NCBI RefSeq assembly: GCF_001684955.1
Contig: NZ_MAYF01000246.1
Location: forward strand, 1-33,927
Reading direction: 5' to 3'
DNA length: 33,927 nucleotides
From: Chryseobacterium contaminans
Lineage (GTDB): Bacteria; Bacteroidota; Bacteroidia; Flavobacteriales; Weeksellaceae
The translations under genes were made by a program, and so were the position numbers. Every line of letters begins with the position of its first letter. The first letter of the stretch is position 1. Under the pieces are notes generated by a model. It saw nothing but the letters and a program-made list of their open reading frames with translations. It searched no databases and was not told the DNA's origin. Positions 19,225 through 27,342 of the stretch are shown in pieces.

Positions 19225-19998
19225 CTAATTCATAGGTTCAAACACTTTGATGGAAGCAGATGTGGCTGACATTTTATTATTAAGATTGGCTGGAGCAATA
19301 GGCTCACCAACAGAAATGGTGGTCCCAACCGGGATACTTCTCTCAATAGCTGCCAGTTTGAAGGTATGAGTTCCTATAGAGAGACCAGGGATGGAAGCAT
19401 TGATGTTCAAGGTTTTATAAGACCCTGTTCCGCCAATAACAATTCCCGCCCGTACAAACTTCAGCTTACCATCAATAAAAATCCCCAGTCCGAAACTTCC
19501 TCTTATTCCTCCGGATACCTGTGCCAGTGTCTGTACGATGATATTGGTTGAGCTCCCTCCTTTTGTAATGGTAAATGTCTGGGCAACTCCGGTAATTTCT
19601 TTCCAGGTGGTAGGTGTCGTCATGTCCTGATCTTCATTATAAGGAACAGATAAGGTTGCTCCCTGGCCTGCTCCGTTAAACTGTACTCCGGTTTCTGCAG
19701 ACATCAGATAAGTGGCCGTTAAAATTAAACCACTTCCATATCCTGCCGGCAGATCAAAATTCTTCCATTCAGGGTTATTATTTCCGTTGGCTGTAATGAG
19801 GTCTCCCAGTTTTCCGGGATTTCCGGCATTCTGGTCTGTTCCGCCAAGGTTAATTTCATTTTTCACATTAATCGTTCCGTTAACATCCAGCGTAGTATTA
19901 GGCTTCGTAGTGGCAATTCCGACATTTCCGGTTTGTGCTCCTGCAAAAAACGGAACTGATATCAGCAAGATGCTTACAATATTTATACAATTTTTCAT
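19225..19998 (-). CDS. Secreted protein of a three-paralogue family, third in operon
   Basis: The family function is not known to me. It has a signal peptide (MKNCINIVSILLISVPFFAGAQ), then the module the three paralogues share: VGIATTKPNTTLDVNGTINV (about 26-45) followed by LGG and a GNPGK turn, recalling the N-terminal strands of bacterial surface or tail-fibre-like proteins. The C-terminal half is beta-rich and keeps the shared signatures GIFIDGKLKFVR and LSIGTHTFKLAAIERS. The protein is rich in Thr, Ser and Gly with few cysteines. It lies 11 bases behind the second paralogue and is probably the last gene of a three-gene operon read leftward from 21652. Confidence 0.8.
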   Translation of the reverse strand: MKNCINIVSILLISVPFFAGAQTGNVGIATTKPNTTLDVNGTINVKNEINLGGTDQNAGNPGKLGDLITANGNNNPEWKNFDLPAGYGSGLILTATYLMSAETGVQFNGAGQGATLSVPYNEDQDMTTPTTWKEITGVAQTFTITKGGSSTNIIVQTLAQVSGGIRGSFGLGIFIDGKLKFVRAGIVIGGTGSYKTLNINASIPGLSIGTHTFKLAAIERSIPVGTTISVGEPIAPANLNNKMSATSASIKVFEPMN

Positions 19999-20009
19999 AG
20001 GATTATGGC

Positions 20010-20834
20010 TTAAGGGATATAAACAGGCGTTGTATTAGTAGGATTCGGTTTTTCGTAAGATTCTATCATGAAGGAGGACTGCATCATAAAGTCATTTAGG
20101 TTGGTATACACAGATTTCCCAATACCGATATCCCCTGTGAAATTATTGTTGTTGGATCTTCTGGTACATGCTACTTTCACTGTATGCTGCCCCACAGACA
20201 AGTTCTGTGCTGCTGCAATAAGATTGAAAGTATAAAAATCACGAACCAACCCGGCTACTTCTGAATCCAGCGTGTATACCCTTACTCCCTTTAGTTTATC
20301 ATCAACAAAAATGCCTATAGCAATATCAGCCCCCTGGTACTGAGCTGTTGAATTGATCATAAATATTGTTTCAAATGAAAATGCCAGTATACTTTCCGGA
20401 TTATTAATAGTAACAGTTTGGGTAAGATCATTGATAACTCCTCCTGAAGCCGTTACAGTTCCTAGAAAACTTGTTAAACTTTGATTTTCTGTATAGATAT
20501 TGGAGCCTGACGTAGCATTTCCGATGGCCAGCCCATTCTGGGTCTTTACTCCTATATTGTAAAAGGAAAAGTATAAAAAAGGATCAAAAGGTGGTACCCT
20601 CAACATTTTCCATACCGGTGGCAGCCCTTGTCCCTGTGAAACCAGTACAGTCCCTTTCTGACCCAAAATTCCCTGAGCACCATCGCTCCCGCCCAGATAT
20701 ATTTTTTTTCTTATTCCAAGATTCCCCTGCACGTCCAAAGTGGCAAGAGGAGTTTTAGTATTAATTCCTACCTGCCCGTTGCCAAAAAAAACTGCAAATA
20801 TGAAAAATAAACTTATAATTCTTGTGATATACAT
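20010..20834 (-). CDS. Secreted protein of a three-paralogue family, second in operon
   Basis: A signal peptide (MYITRIISLFFIFAVFFGNG) precedes the shared module QVGINTKTPLATLDVQGNLG, then LGG and a VLVSQGQGLPPVWK stretch that is also found in the first paralogue. The C-terminal part carries the shared GIFVDDKLKGVR and LSVGQHTVKVACTRRS and ends in a Pro/Thr-rich tail. The middle has diverged strongly. It is separated by 11 bases from each neighbour in the operon. The function is unknown; secretion and a beta-rich fold are inferred from the sequence. Confidence 0.8.
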   Translation of the reverse strand: MYITRIISLFFIFAVFFGNGQVGINTKTPLATLDVQGNLGIRKKIYLGGSDGAQGILGQKGTVLVSQGQGLPPVWKMLRVPPFDPFLYFSFYNIGVKTQNGLAIGNATSGSNIYTENQSLTSFLGTVTASGGVINDLTQTVTINNPESILAFSFETIFMINSTAQYQGADIAIGIFVDDKLKGVRVYTLDSEVAGLVRDFYTFNLIAAAQNLSVGQHTVKVACTRRSNNNNFTGDIGIGKSVYTNLNDFMMQSSFMIESYEKPNPTNTTPVYIP

Positions 20835-20845
20835 TTTTTAATGGT

Positions 20846-21652
20846 TTAATTGTTTACAATTACTTTTTCGTGGGTATTGAATTTTAAGATGGAGCCTAAC
20901 ATAAAATTATTGGCGACCTGCGTGCCGTCTGTAGTGGTTCTCCCTATGGCAAAATGGTAACCATTATTGCTGGAAGTAATTCTTCTGCATCCTACCTTGG
21001 CGACATGGGAACCGACTGCTAAATTCTGAATAATATAGTTCAGTGTAAAAATAGACTGGTTCTTATTCCCTTTTCCATACACTCCGTTAATCTGATCGGA
21101 TCTTAGTGAAACCAAGATATTATCAACAAAAATTCCGCATACAAAACGTACAAACTGACTATCAAGAGTTCCTACGTCCGACATTTCAATTCCGGTCTGA
21201 AAATTCAGATTTACTCTGTTATCTGCATTACTGATATTAAAATTTGTAGCTAAACCCGGTATCTCTGTCCATTTCGGAGATGCCTGGGTAAGCGTTTCTC
21301 CTGTAGTGCTTGTAGCCACTCCGTCACCGGGACTTACATTTCCGAAATTAATGCCTACCTGGTCTGTTGTAAAACGGGATTCTATAATCCGGTATTCACC
21401 AGCTTCATAAAACCCTACTTTTGATGCTTTCCATTGGGGCGCCATATTAGGTCCCTGAGAAACTAATAAATATTTGTCAGATCCGGGGATTCCGGCTGTT
21501 GTGGCTGTTCCTCCAACTTTCAGTTCATTCCTAATAGTAAGATCACCATTGATGTCTAAAGTGGATCGCGGATTAGTAGTATTGATTCCAACCTGGCTTC
21601 TGACCATGAAACTTACGGCCAGACAAAGAGTAAATACGAAGCGTTTTTTCAT
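20846..21652 (-). CDS. Secreted protein of a three-paralogue family, first in operon
   Basis: A signal peptide (MKKRFVFTLCLAVSFMVRS) is followed directly by QVGINTTNPRSTLDINGDLT, the family module, then VGG, YLLVSQGPNMAPQWK, and C-terminally CGIFVDNILVSLR and LAVGSHVAKVGCRR. Two nearby cysteines (in VCGIF and GCRR) could pair. This gene is nearest the promoter. The three proteins (257-274 residues) are similar at both ends but differ in the centre, as expected of recognition or structural variants. No enzyme motif is visible. Confidence 0.8.
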   Translation of the reverse strand: MKKRFVFTLCLAVSFMVRSQVGINTTNPRSTLDINGDLTIRNELKVGGTATTAGIPGSDKYLLVSQGPNMAPQWKASKVGFYEAGEYRIIESRFTTDQVGINFGNVSPGDGVATSTTGETLTQASPKWTEIPGLATNFNISNADNRVNLNFQTGIEMSDVGTLDSQFVRFVCGIFVDNILVSLRSDQINGVYGKGNKNQSIFTLNYIIQNLAVGSHVAKVGCRRITSSNNGYHFAIGRTTTDGTQVANNFMLGSILKFNTHEKVIVNN

Positions 21653-21672
21653 CCCTTTTTAATTTCGATCTG

Positions 21673-21717
21673 CAAGATTACACTGTAGTAATGAATAAAA
21701 ACAACTGTAACAGTGTA
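21673..21717 (-). promoter_or_regulatory. Promoter and ACTGT half-site cluster of the secreted-protein operon
   Basis: On the minus strand TTG (21702-21704) and TAATCTTG (21673-21680) are 21 bases apart; the -7 box has one mismatch to TAnnTTTG. ACTGT/ACAGT half-sites occur at 21682-21686, 21704-21708 and 21710-21714. The last two form the palindrome ACTGTAACAGT over the -33 region. TACACTGT (21679-21686) and ACAGTGTA (21710-21717) form a wider inverted repeat. This is a candidate operator. Confidence 0.55.
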
Positions 21718-22111
21718 TATTTATTGAAATCATTCTAAGAATAAGTCTAATTTTTCATATCAATTTTAAACCCCGATATACAAATAAGCATAATTGATTG
21801 TCAACAATTTAACCTATTCACTAAGATGAATAAAATATTGAATTATATATATTGAATTGTATATCAATTAAGATTTATATACTAATTTTATGTTAACAAC
21901 ATTAGTATTATTAAGTAAAACAATAATCAACATAAAATAAGGTAACCCGCTACCATAACGGCTATGTATTCTTTTATTATATGATTAACTGAGGTCTCTT
22001 TAACAAGGTCCTTTTATTATTTTAAACAGATAGTAAAGTAATCATAGCTGCATTTTTAGTGTAAGGGTTAGCTTCTGACCGCTTTACACTCAACCTGTAC
22101 AGAAAAATATA
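21718..22111. other. AT-rich gene-free stretch between the divergent units
   Basis: No coding frame is credible here. The left 200 bases are extremely AT-rich, with repeated ATTGAATT/ATATATAT runs (about 21838-21890) that may bend or melt readily. A stem-loop at 22059-22089 (GTGTAA with TTACAC, and inside it GGTTAG-CTT-CTGACC) has no T-tract, so it is not a terminator. It lies just ahead of the -33 box at 22112 and may be a regulator site or the end of a small RNA. Confidence 0.5.
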
Positions 22112-22141
22112 TTGCGGATTGACCATAAAAAACTATTTTTG
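22112..22141 (+). promoter_or_regulatory. Strong promoter upstream of the TPR/AraC regulator
   Basis: TTG (22112-22114), a 19-base spacer and TATTTTTG (22134-22141) match the consensus exactly. Transcription from about 22148 would give a leader of about 125 nt containing inverted TAAAGCAA/TTGCTTTA arms. Confidence 0.65.
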
Positions 22142-22210
22142 CAACGTCTTGAACAGGAGAAAAAAATAAAGCAATATTGATGATATTTTAATTAAATTTA
22201 ATCTAAAATC

Positions 22211-22243
22211 TTGCTTTATAGCGTTCAATAAAAAGTATTTTTG
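22211..22243 (+). promoter_or_regulatory. Second, proximal promoter of the TPR/AraC regulator
   Basis: TTG (22211-22213), a 22-base spacer and TATTTTTG (22236-22243). The -7 box ends two bases before an ATG at 22246, which argues that the gene actually starts at the ATG at 22273. Confidence 0.5.
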
Positions 22244-22272
22244 AAATGACTTACAAAAAGTACCATTGGTGG

Positions 22273-23952
22273 ATGAATAAAAATAAAAACGGAAACACAG
22301 GTACCGGTTTGACGAAAGCTTTGTTTTTTGTGCTTTCAATATTGATTTCCTGTTCTTATTATTCCCAGACTCCTGATCCCAAGAATGCACAAGAACTCAT
22401 TACAAAACAGTATAATATTTTTAACCTTAAAGGGATTGACCCTGACATCAATGATGTAAAAAAACTGATACAACAATCTGAGAAGCTAGACTTTACGGAA
22501 GGAACCCTGCGCGGATTGATTATGCTTCAGCGTCTTGCCATCAGAAAAGGAGATTATAAGCTTGCCGATAATTATACTGAACAGGCTGAAAATATTGCCC
22601 ATCAAAAAGGGTATGATTATAAATTAACGGCTGCTTATTTCAATAAAGCCAATGCTTATTTGAAATTAAAAATGTACAAGGAAGCTAAAGCGATGGTAGA
22701 TAAAGCCATGGCCATTTCACAGAGTAATCCGGACAAAGTAGACAAACAGCTTTGGGCTTCTCAGAAATATTCTTTCATGGCAGGAGTAGCTGCCGAATTT
22801 AACAAACATGATTCTATCATCTACTATACTAAAAAAAGTCTGGCTACTGTAGAAGCTATTCCTACTAAAAACCTGACAGATCATCAAAAAATCATTTACT
22901 ATCATTTTCTGATTTTTCAATTGATGAATATGGGAATTTCCTGTACTGAAAGCATGAAGCCTCCAAGAGCAGATCTGGCTGAATCCTATTTTAAAAAAGC
23001 GCTGAGCTATTCTACCACACAACCTCAATATTTTAAGAGAGCAGGTATAGAAGTCTATGAGTCTGTCAGCAATTTTTATTTCGAACAGAAAGATTATCCC
23101 AAAGCTATAGAGTATTCCAAAAAGGTTCTGGAACTTGAAAGAACCAACAGAAAAGTGGAAGAAAGGCTCCTGGCATTAGGACGCCTCAAAGATTCCTATG
23201 GTATTCTGAAAAATAATGATGAAGAGCGTAAATATCTGAAATTATATACCGCATTAAAGGATAGTACTGACAATGTTGAAAGAAAAGCCATCGTTAATGA
23301 TGCCAGAAACCAAATCAGTAAATCTAAAAAAGAGGTTACCGCAGAATACAAAGAAGACCGTAAAAATATTTTCTTGGTTTCTGCAGGTGTTATTGTTCTT
23401 ATCCTTATTGCTGCATGGCAATATAGTATTTATGGAAAGCGTAAATACCGCCAAAAATATGACCAGCTGATCAGTAAATTGAATAACGAGAACTCTGTAC
23501 AGGGAACAGAGATTGAAAAAAAGGAAACCGTCTATAATAATGCTATATATTCTGAAACAGAGCAGAAGCTCCTTAAAAAATTGCAGGCATTTGAAGCATC
23601 AGATAAGTTTCTGAAGCCGGAAATATCCATGAATCTTCTTGCCAGCCATTTTAAAACCAATGCAACTTATCTTTCTAAAATTATCAATAAGGTTAAAAAT
23701 CAGAATTTTAATAATTACATCAACAGCTTAAGGATTAATTATATTACCAATAAGCTGTATAATGAGAAAAAATACAGAGAGTATAAAATAAGTTATCTTG
23801 CAGAAGAGTGTGGATATGCTTCCACCCAGGTTTTTGTTATTGCTTTTAAAAATGAACATGGGGTAACACCATCTTATTTTATCAAGCAGCTGAAAAGTGA
23901 CAGTGATGCTATTGAAAGTACGGATGGTAAAGTTACAGATCTATCCGTATAG
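22273..23952 (+). CDS. Membrane-spanning TPR/AraC-type regulator
   Basis: With the ATG at 22273 the protein has 559 residues; an in-frame ATG at 22246 sits too close to a -7 box to be the usual start. It opens with a hydrophobic export segment (ALFFVLSILISCSYYSQ), which includes a lipobox-like LISC. Tetratricopeptide repeats follow to about residue 345, then a membrane helix (about 363-384; FLVSAGVIVLILIAAW), a basic stop-transfer KRKYRQK, and a C-terminal AraC helix-turn-helix domain (about 455-545; MNLLASHFKTNATYLSKIIN, ending VTPSYFIKQLK). The design implies periplasmic TPR sensing and cytoplasmic DNA binding in one polypeptide. It is divergent from the three secreted-protein genes and is their natural candidate regulator. 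Confidence 0.88.
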   Translation: MNKNKNGNTGTGLTKALFFVLSILISCSYYSQTPDPKNAQELITKQYNIFNLKGIDPDINDVKKLIQQSEKLDFTEGTLRGLIMLQRLAIRKGDYKLADNYTEQAENIAHQKGYDYKLTAAYFNKANAYLKLKMYKEAKAMVDKAMAISQSNPDKVDKQLWASQKYSFMAGVAAEFNKHDSIIYYTKKSLATVEAIPTKNLTDHQKIIYYHFLIFQLMNMGISCTESMKPPRADLAESYFKKALSYSTTQPQYFKRAGIEVYESVSNFYFEQKDYPKAIEYSKKVLELERTNRKVEERLLALGRLKDSYGILKNNDEERKYLKLYTALKDSTDNVERKAIVNDARNQISKSKKEVTAEYKEDRKNIFLVSAGVIVLILIAAWQYSIYGKRKYRQKYDQLISKLNNENSVQGTEIEKKETVYNNAIYSETEQKLLKKLQAFEASDKFLKPEISMNLLASHFKTNATYLSKIINKVKNQNFNNYINSLRINYITNKLYNEKKYREYKISYLAEECGYASTQVFVIAFKNEHGVTPSYFIKQLKSDSDAIESTDGKVTDLSV

Positions 23953-23984
23953 CATTCTTTTTCTGTATTGATAAATATTATGCA

Positions 23985-26117
23985 CTAACCAAGCTGCACC
24001 TGAAAATCATCTCCCAAAGTCAGAACACCTTCTGTAAGGCTTTCCGGATGGGCACTGAACCCTTTCAGCTTTGAAGTCTTCCCTTTTAAAACAAGGTCTA
24101 AAAGCTGTTTATCAGAAAGCTTTTTCCCAAATATTTCAAATGTAATTTTGAAGCCGCAATTTTTGAAATCGGAACATCCTACAGCGGTTTTACCCTTGAT
24201 CAGATTGTGTTCTTTACATTTAGGGCACTTTGTTTCTTCCCAGGACTGAAGTTCTTTTTTCTGTGCAGGTTCTCTTTTCTTCTTTTCCTTCACTTCTTCT
24301 TTTTCTTCCTCCTGCAGGGTAATGACTTTTCCTTTTCCGTACACTACTTTATCGGTAAGTTCTGTTACCATCTGGATCAGTTCTTCTTTGAAAAGGTTGG
24401 CTTCATATTCTCCTTTTTCAATTTTACGAAGTTTGGATTCCCATTCCCCTGTAAGTTCCGGACTCTTTAAAAGTTCGTCTTCAATGGTATCGATAAGCTG
24501 GATTCCTGTTTGGGTAGCAATCAGGTTTTTTCGCTTTTTTTCAATATATTTTCTTTTGAAAAGGGTTTCGATGATGTTGGCACGGGTAGATGGTCTTCCG
24601 ATCCCGTTATTTTTCAGCATTTCGCGTAATTCTTCATCTTCAACCTGTTTTCCGGCTGTTTCCATCGCTCTCAGCAAGGTTGCTTCCGTGTAAGGTTTTG
24701 GCGGAGTGGTTTTTCCCTGGTGGATCATTGGATCATGTGGCCCGGTTTCTCCTACGGTAAATTCAGGAATGGTCTGTTCTTCCTCTTTTTCTTTTTCCTT
24801 GTCCTTATCGGTAGATTCTTCTTTGGGTTCTTTAGCATATACCGTTCTCCATCCCGGTTCCAGGATCTGCCTTCCGCTGGTTTTAAAAGGAATGGTTCCT
24901 ACTTTTCCTTCTACCAAGGTATTTGAAATTTTACATTCAGGATAAAAAACAGCAATGAAACGTTTGGCGATCAGGTCATAGATCAGCTTTTCTTCCCTGC
25001 TCAGGTTTTGAGAAGGAGGAACTTCCGTAGGAATGATCGCATGGTGATCGGTTACTTTCGTATCATCAAATACCGCTTTGGATTTTGGAATCGGAGCTTC
25101 CAATAAAGGAGCAATCAATTCCTGATAAGGATACATTTTTTTCAGAATCCCTTCTATTTTCGAATATAAGCTGTCTGATAAATAGGTAGTATCAACACGC
25201 GGATAGGTTACATGCTTCTTTTCGTAAAGACTTTGCACATAATTCAGAGTATTTTCTGCTGAATAGCCATATTTTTTGTTGGCTTCTACCTGTAATCCGG
25301 TCAAATCGAAAAGTCTTGGATTCTTTTCTTTTCCTTCTTTAATTTCGAAAGAAACGATTTCGAATGGATTTACTTTAAGGTATTCCAGTCCTTTTTCTGC
25401 TCTTTCTAATGTTTTCAGACGATCAATCGCTGCATTGAAAATTACATCACGGTATTTGGTTTTCAGTTCCCAATATTCTTCTGTGGTAAAGGCATCAATT
25501 TCTTTCTGACGCTGCACCAGCATCGCTAAAGTAGGTGTCTGTACTCTTCCAATGGAAAGTACGGCTTTATTCCCCCCAAATTTCTTGGTGAAAAGCCTTG
25601 TTGCATTAATTCCCAATAACCAATCTCCAATAGCTCTTGCATTTCCGGCCAGATAAAGATTTTTGTAGTCTTCTGCAGGTTTCAGGCTTGCAAAACCTTC
25701 TCTGATGGCATCTTCGGTCAATGAGGAAATCCATAAACGCTGAACAGGTTTGTTGCATTTTGCTTTCTGCAATACCCAGCGCTGGATCAGTTCCCCCTCT
25801 TGCCCGGCATCCCCGCAGTTAATGACCTCATCACATTCCTCCACTAATCTTTCAATAACTTTAAACTGGGTTTCCACGCCTTTATTCGGGATCAGCTTAA
25901 TACCAAAACTGCTGGGAATAATGGGTAATGAAAATAAGTTCCAGGATTTGAACTGTGGACTGTAGTCGTGAGGTTCTTTCAGGGTACAAAGGTGTCCGAA
26001 CGTCCATGTTACGCAATAGCCGTTCCCTTCCATATAGCCCTGTTTAGATGTGGTAGCACCTAATACTTTGGCGATATCTCTGGCAACACTTGGTTTTTCG
26101 GCAATACATAATTTCAT
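23985..26117 (-). CDS. topB: DNA topoisomerase III (type IA)
   Basis: TopB relaxes and decatenates DNA by passing strands through a transient 5'-phosphotyrosine break. The ATG at 26117 gives MKLCIAEKPSVARDIAKVLG, the standard Toprim start; the frame reaches back nine codons to a TTG (26144) that is unlikely to be used. Toprim acidic motif: GDAGQEGELI. Active-site tyrosine: Y305 in YPRVDTTYLSD (314 in the longer frame). Type IA block: GIGRPSTRANIIETLFKRKYI. A lysine/glutamate-rich linker and a C-terminal four-cysteine zinc ribbon (CPKC, then C-x5-C) complete the 710 residues. This is the chromosomal housekeeping form, with no conjugation genes nearby. Confidence 0.95.
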   Translation of the reverse strand: MKLCIAEKPSVARDIAKVLGATTSKQGYMEGNGYCVTWTFGHLCTLKEPHDYSPQFKSWNLFSLPIIPSSFGIKLIPNKGVETQFKVIERLVEECDEVINCGDAGQEGELIQRWVLQKAKCNKPVQRLWISSLTEDAIREGFASLKPAEDYKNLYLAGNARAIGDWLLGINATRLFTKKFGGNKAVLSIGRVQTPTLAMLVQRQKEIDAFTTEEYWELKTKYRDVIFNAAIDRLKTLERAEKGLEYLKVNPFEIVSFEIKEGKEKNPRLFDLTGLQVEANKKYGYSAENTLNYVQSLYEKKHVTYPRVDTTYLSDSLYSKIEGILKKMYPYQELIAPLLEAPIPKSKAVFDDTKVTDHHAIIPTEVPPSQNLSREEKLIYDLIAKRFIAVFYPECKISNTLVEGKVGTIPFKTSGRQILEPGWRTVYAKEPKEESTDKDKEKEKEEEQTIPEFTVGETGPHDPMIHQGKTTPPKPYTEATLLRAMETAGKQVEDEELREMLKNNGIGRPSTRANIIETLFKRKYIEKKRKNLIATQTGIQLIDTIEDELLKSPELTGEWESKLRKIEKGEYEANLFKEELIQMVTELTDKVVYGKGKVITLQEEEKEEVKEKKKREPAQKKELQSWEETKCPKCKEHNLIKGKTAVGCSDFKNCGFKITFEIFGKKLSDKQLLDLVLKGKTSKLKGFSAHPESLTEGVLTLGDDFQVQLG

Positions 26118-26260
26118 GAACTCGGGTTTAATGAAGGAGTGCAAAAATCGTGATTTTTTTTGACTTTAGCTAATTTTGTTTGAAGCCGGAAGATGGAAGA
26201 AGGAAGTTATGGAGTATGTAAATGACAACTGTTTTCATCATTTTTAAGATTGTTTTATGC

Positions 26261-26287
26261 CAAAAACCCTCCTTTAAAAAAGAGGGT
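26261..26287 (-). terminator. Terminator of the pirin-family gene
   Basis: ACCCTC (26266-26271) and GAGGGT (26282-26287), with A/T-rich pairing inside. On the minus strand the stem runs into TTTTT. It lies about 55-80 bases past the pirin stop. Confidence 0.7.
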
Positions 26288-26342
26288 CGGATCAACAATA
26301 TTAATGAAACCAGTTCATTATTCTTTTAAAGTTGAAATTATT

Positions 26343-27218
26343 CTACATCGTCATAGGAACTTCCATGAGAAGAATTTCAGTATTTTCTTTTGTCGCTTTT
26401 ATATTTAAATCTTTAATATCCCATACTCCAAAACCATCTCTTTCTTCTACTTTTTGGCCTTCAATTTCTGCACTTCCTTTAATGATGAAGGCATAGACTC
26501 CGTTTCCTTTCTTTTGGATTTGATAATTCACATCTTTGCCATTGTCAAAAGTTCCTAAATGAAACCATGCGTCCTGATGAATCCAAACCCCTTCATCATC
26601 AGCATTTGGAGAAAGGATTTGCTGGAATTGGTTGTGACTTTTTGTTTTATCCAAAGTAATCTGATCATATCTTGGTGTCACATTTCTCTTTTTCGGGTAT
26701 ACCCAGATCTGAAGAAACTTCACCAACTGATCGCTGTTTTTATTGAACTCACTGTGCATGATTCCAGTTCCGGCACTCATCACCTGGATATCTCCACTTT
26801 TGATGATGGCTGTATTTCCCATGCTGTCTTTATGCTCCAAATCGCCTTCCAAAGGAATACTGATGATTTCCATATTGTCATGCGGATGAGTTCCGAACCC
26901 CCGTCCTGCTTCTACTCTGTCATCATTCAAAACTCTTAACACCCCGAAATGCATTCTTTCCGGATTATAATAGTTGGCAAAACTGAAGGTATGCTGGCTC
27001 AATAGCCAACCATGATCTGCTTTTCCTCTTGAATCCGCCTTATGAATGACAGTATTTTCTTTAATTTTTGAGTCTGTATTGGGCAGGTGATTATATCCTA
27101 TGGGCTCTAGCGGCTCTATTTCGTCAATTTCATTTTGCATGGTATTTCCCAGAGAAGCAGATGCTACAAACATTCCTGTTCCAAGTAACCCTTTTTTTAA
27201 AAAATCTTTTCTGTTCAT
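26343..27218 (-). CDS. Exported pirin-family (quercetinase-type) bicupin
   Basis: The 291-residue protein begins with MNRKDFLKKGLLGTGMFVAS, an Arg-Lys variant of the twin-arginine signal. About 60 residues precede the normal pirin start, which begins near IHKADSRGKADHGWL. The N-terminal cupin has the pirin metal motif: FGTHPHDNMEIISIPLEG (two His and a downstream Glu) plus the fourth ligand in GTGIMHSEFN. The C-terminal cupin is degenerate. Bacterial pirins such as YhhW oxidise quercetin; others respond to redox stress. Location beyond the inner membrane would be unusual for the family. The promoter carries a 23-base operator shared with the dioxygenase operon at 33387, linking it to aromatic or electrophile stress. 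Confidence 0.9.
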   Translation of the reverse strand: MNRKDFLKKGLLGTGMFVASASLGNTMQNEIDEIEPLEPIGYNHLPNTDSKIKENTVIHKADSRGKADHGWLLSQHTFSFANYYNPERMHFGVLRVLNDDRVEAGRGFGTHPHDNMEIISIPLEGDLEHKDSMGNTAIIKSGDIQVMSAGTGIMHSEFNKNSDQLVKFLQIWVYPKKRNVTPRYDQITLDKTKSHNQFQQILSPNADDEGVWIHQDAWFHLGTFDNGKDVNYQIQKKGNGVYAFIIKGSAEIEGQKVEERDGFGVWDIKDLNIKATKENTEILLMEVPMTM

Positions 27219-27250
27219 ATCTCAATTGGTATTTGTTTGTTTTGATGTGA

Positions 27251-27300
27251 CAAATTTAGGGAGCTGAAAATGGTTAGACATTTAACTAGTTTAATAAATG
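27251..27300 (-). promoter_or_regulatory. Pirin promoter with shared operator, site 1
   Basis: On the minus strand the -7 box TAAATTTG is at 27251-27258 and the weak -33 box ATG lies 20 bases upstream (27279-27281). A 23-base near-palindrome with core AACTAGTTTAA occupies 27278-27300, covering the -33 box and the sequence just upstream. The same 23 bases occur at 33431-33453 with identical spacing to the -7 box. Confidence 0.8.
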
Positions 27301-27342
27301 ACCTGAAGAAAAATATTTTTCCTGATGCTGTTTTATTTTTAT

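Noticed and set aside
22059..22089. Stem-loop upstream of the TPR/AraC regulator as a terminator
   Set aside because: No T-run follows on either strand; it may be a protein site but cannot be assigned.
24207..24945. Plus-strand Phe/Ser-rich frames inside topB
   Set aside because: They are the complement of the lysine/glutamate-rich linker of topB, which yields Phe/Leu/Ser runs by composition.
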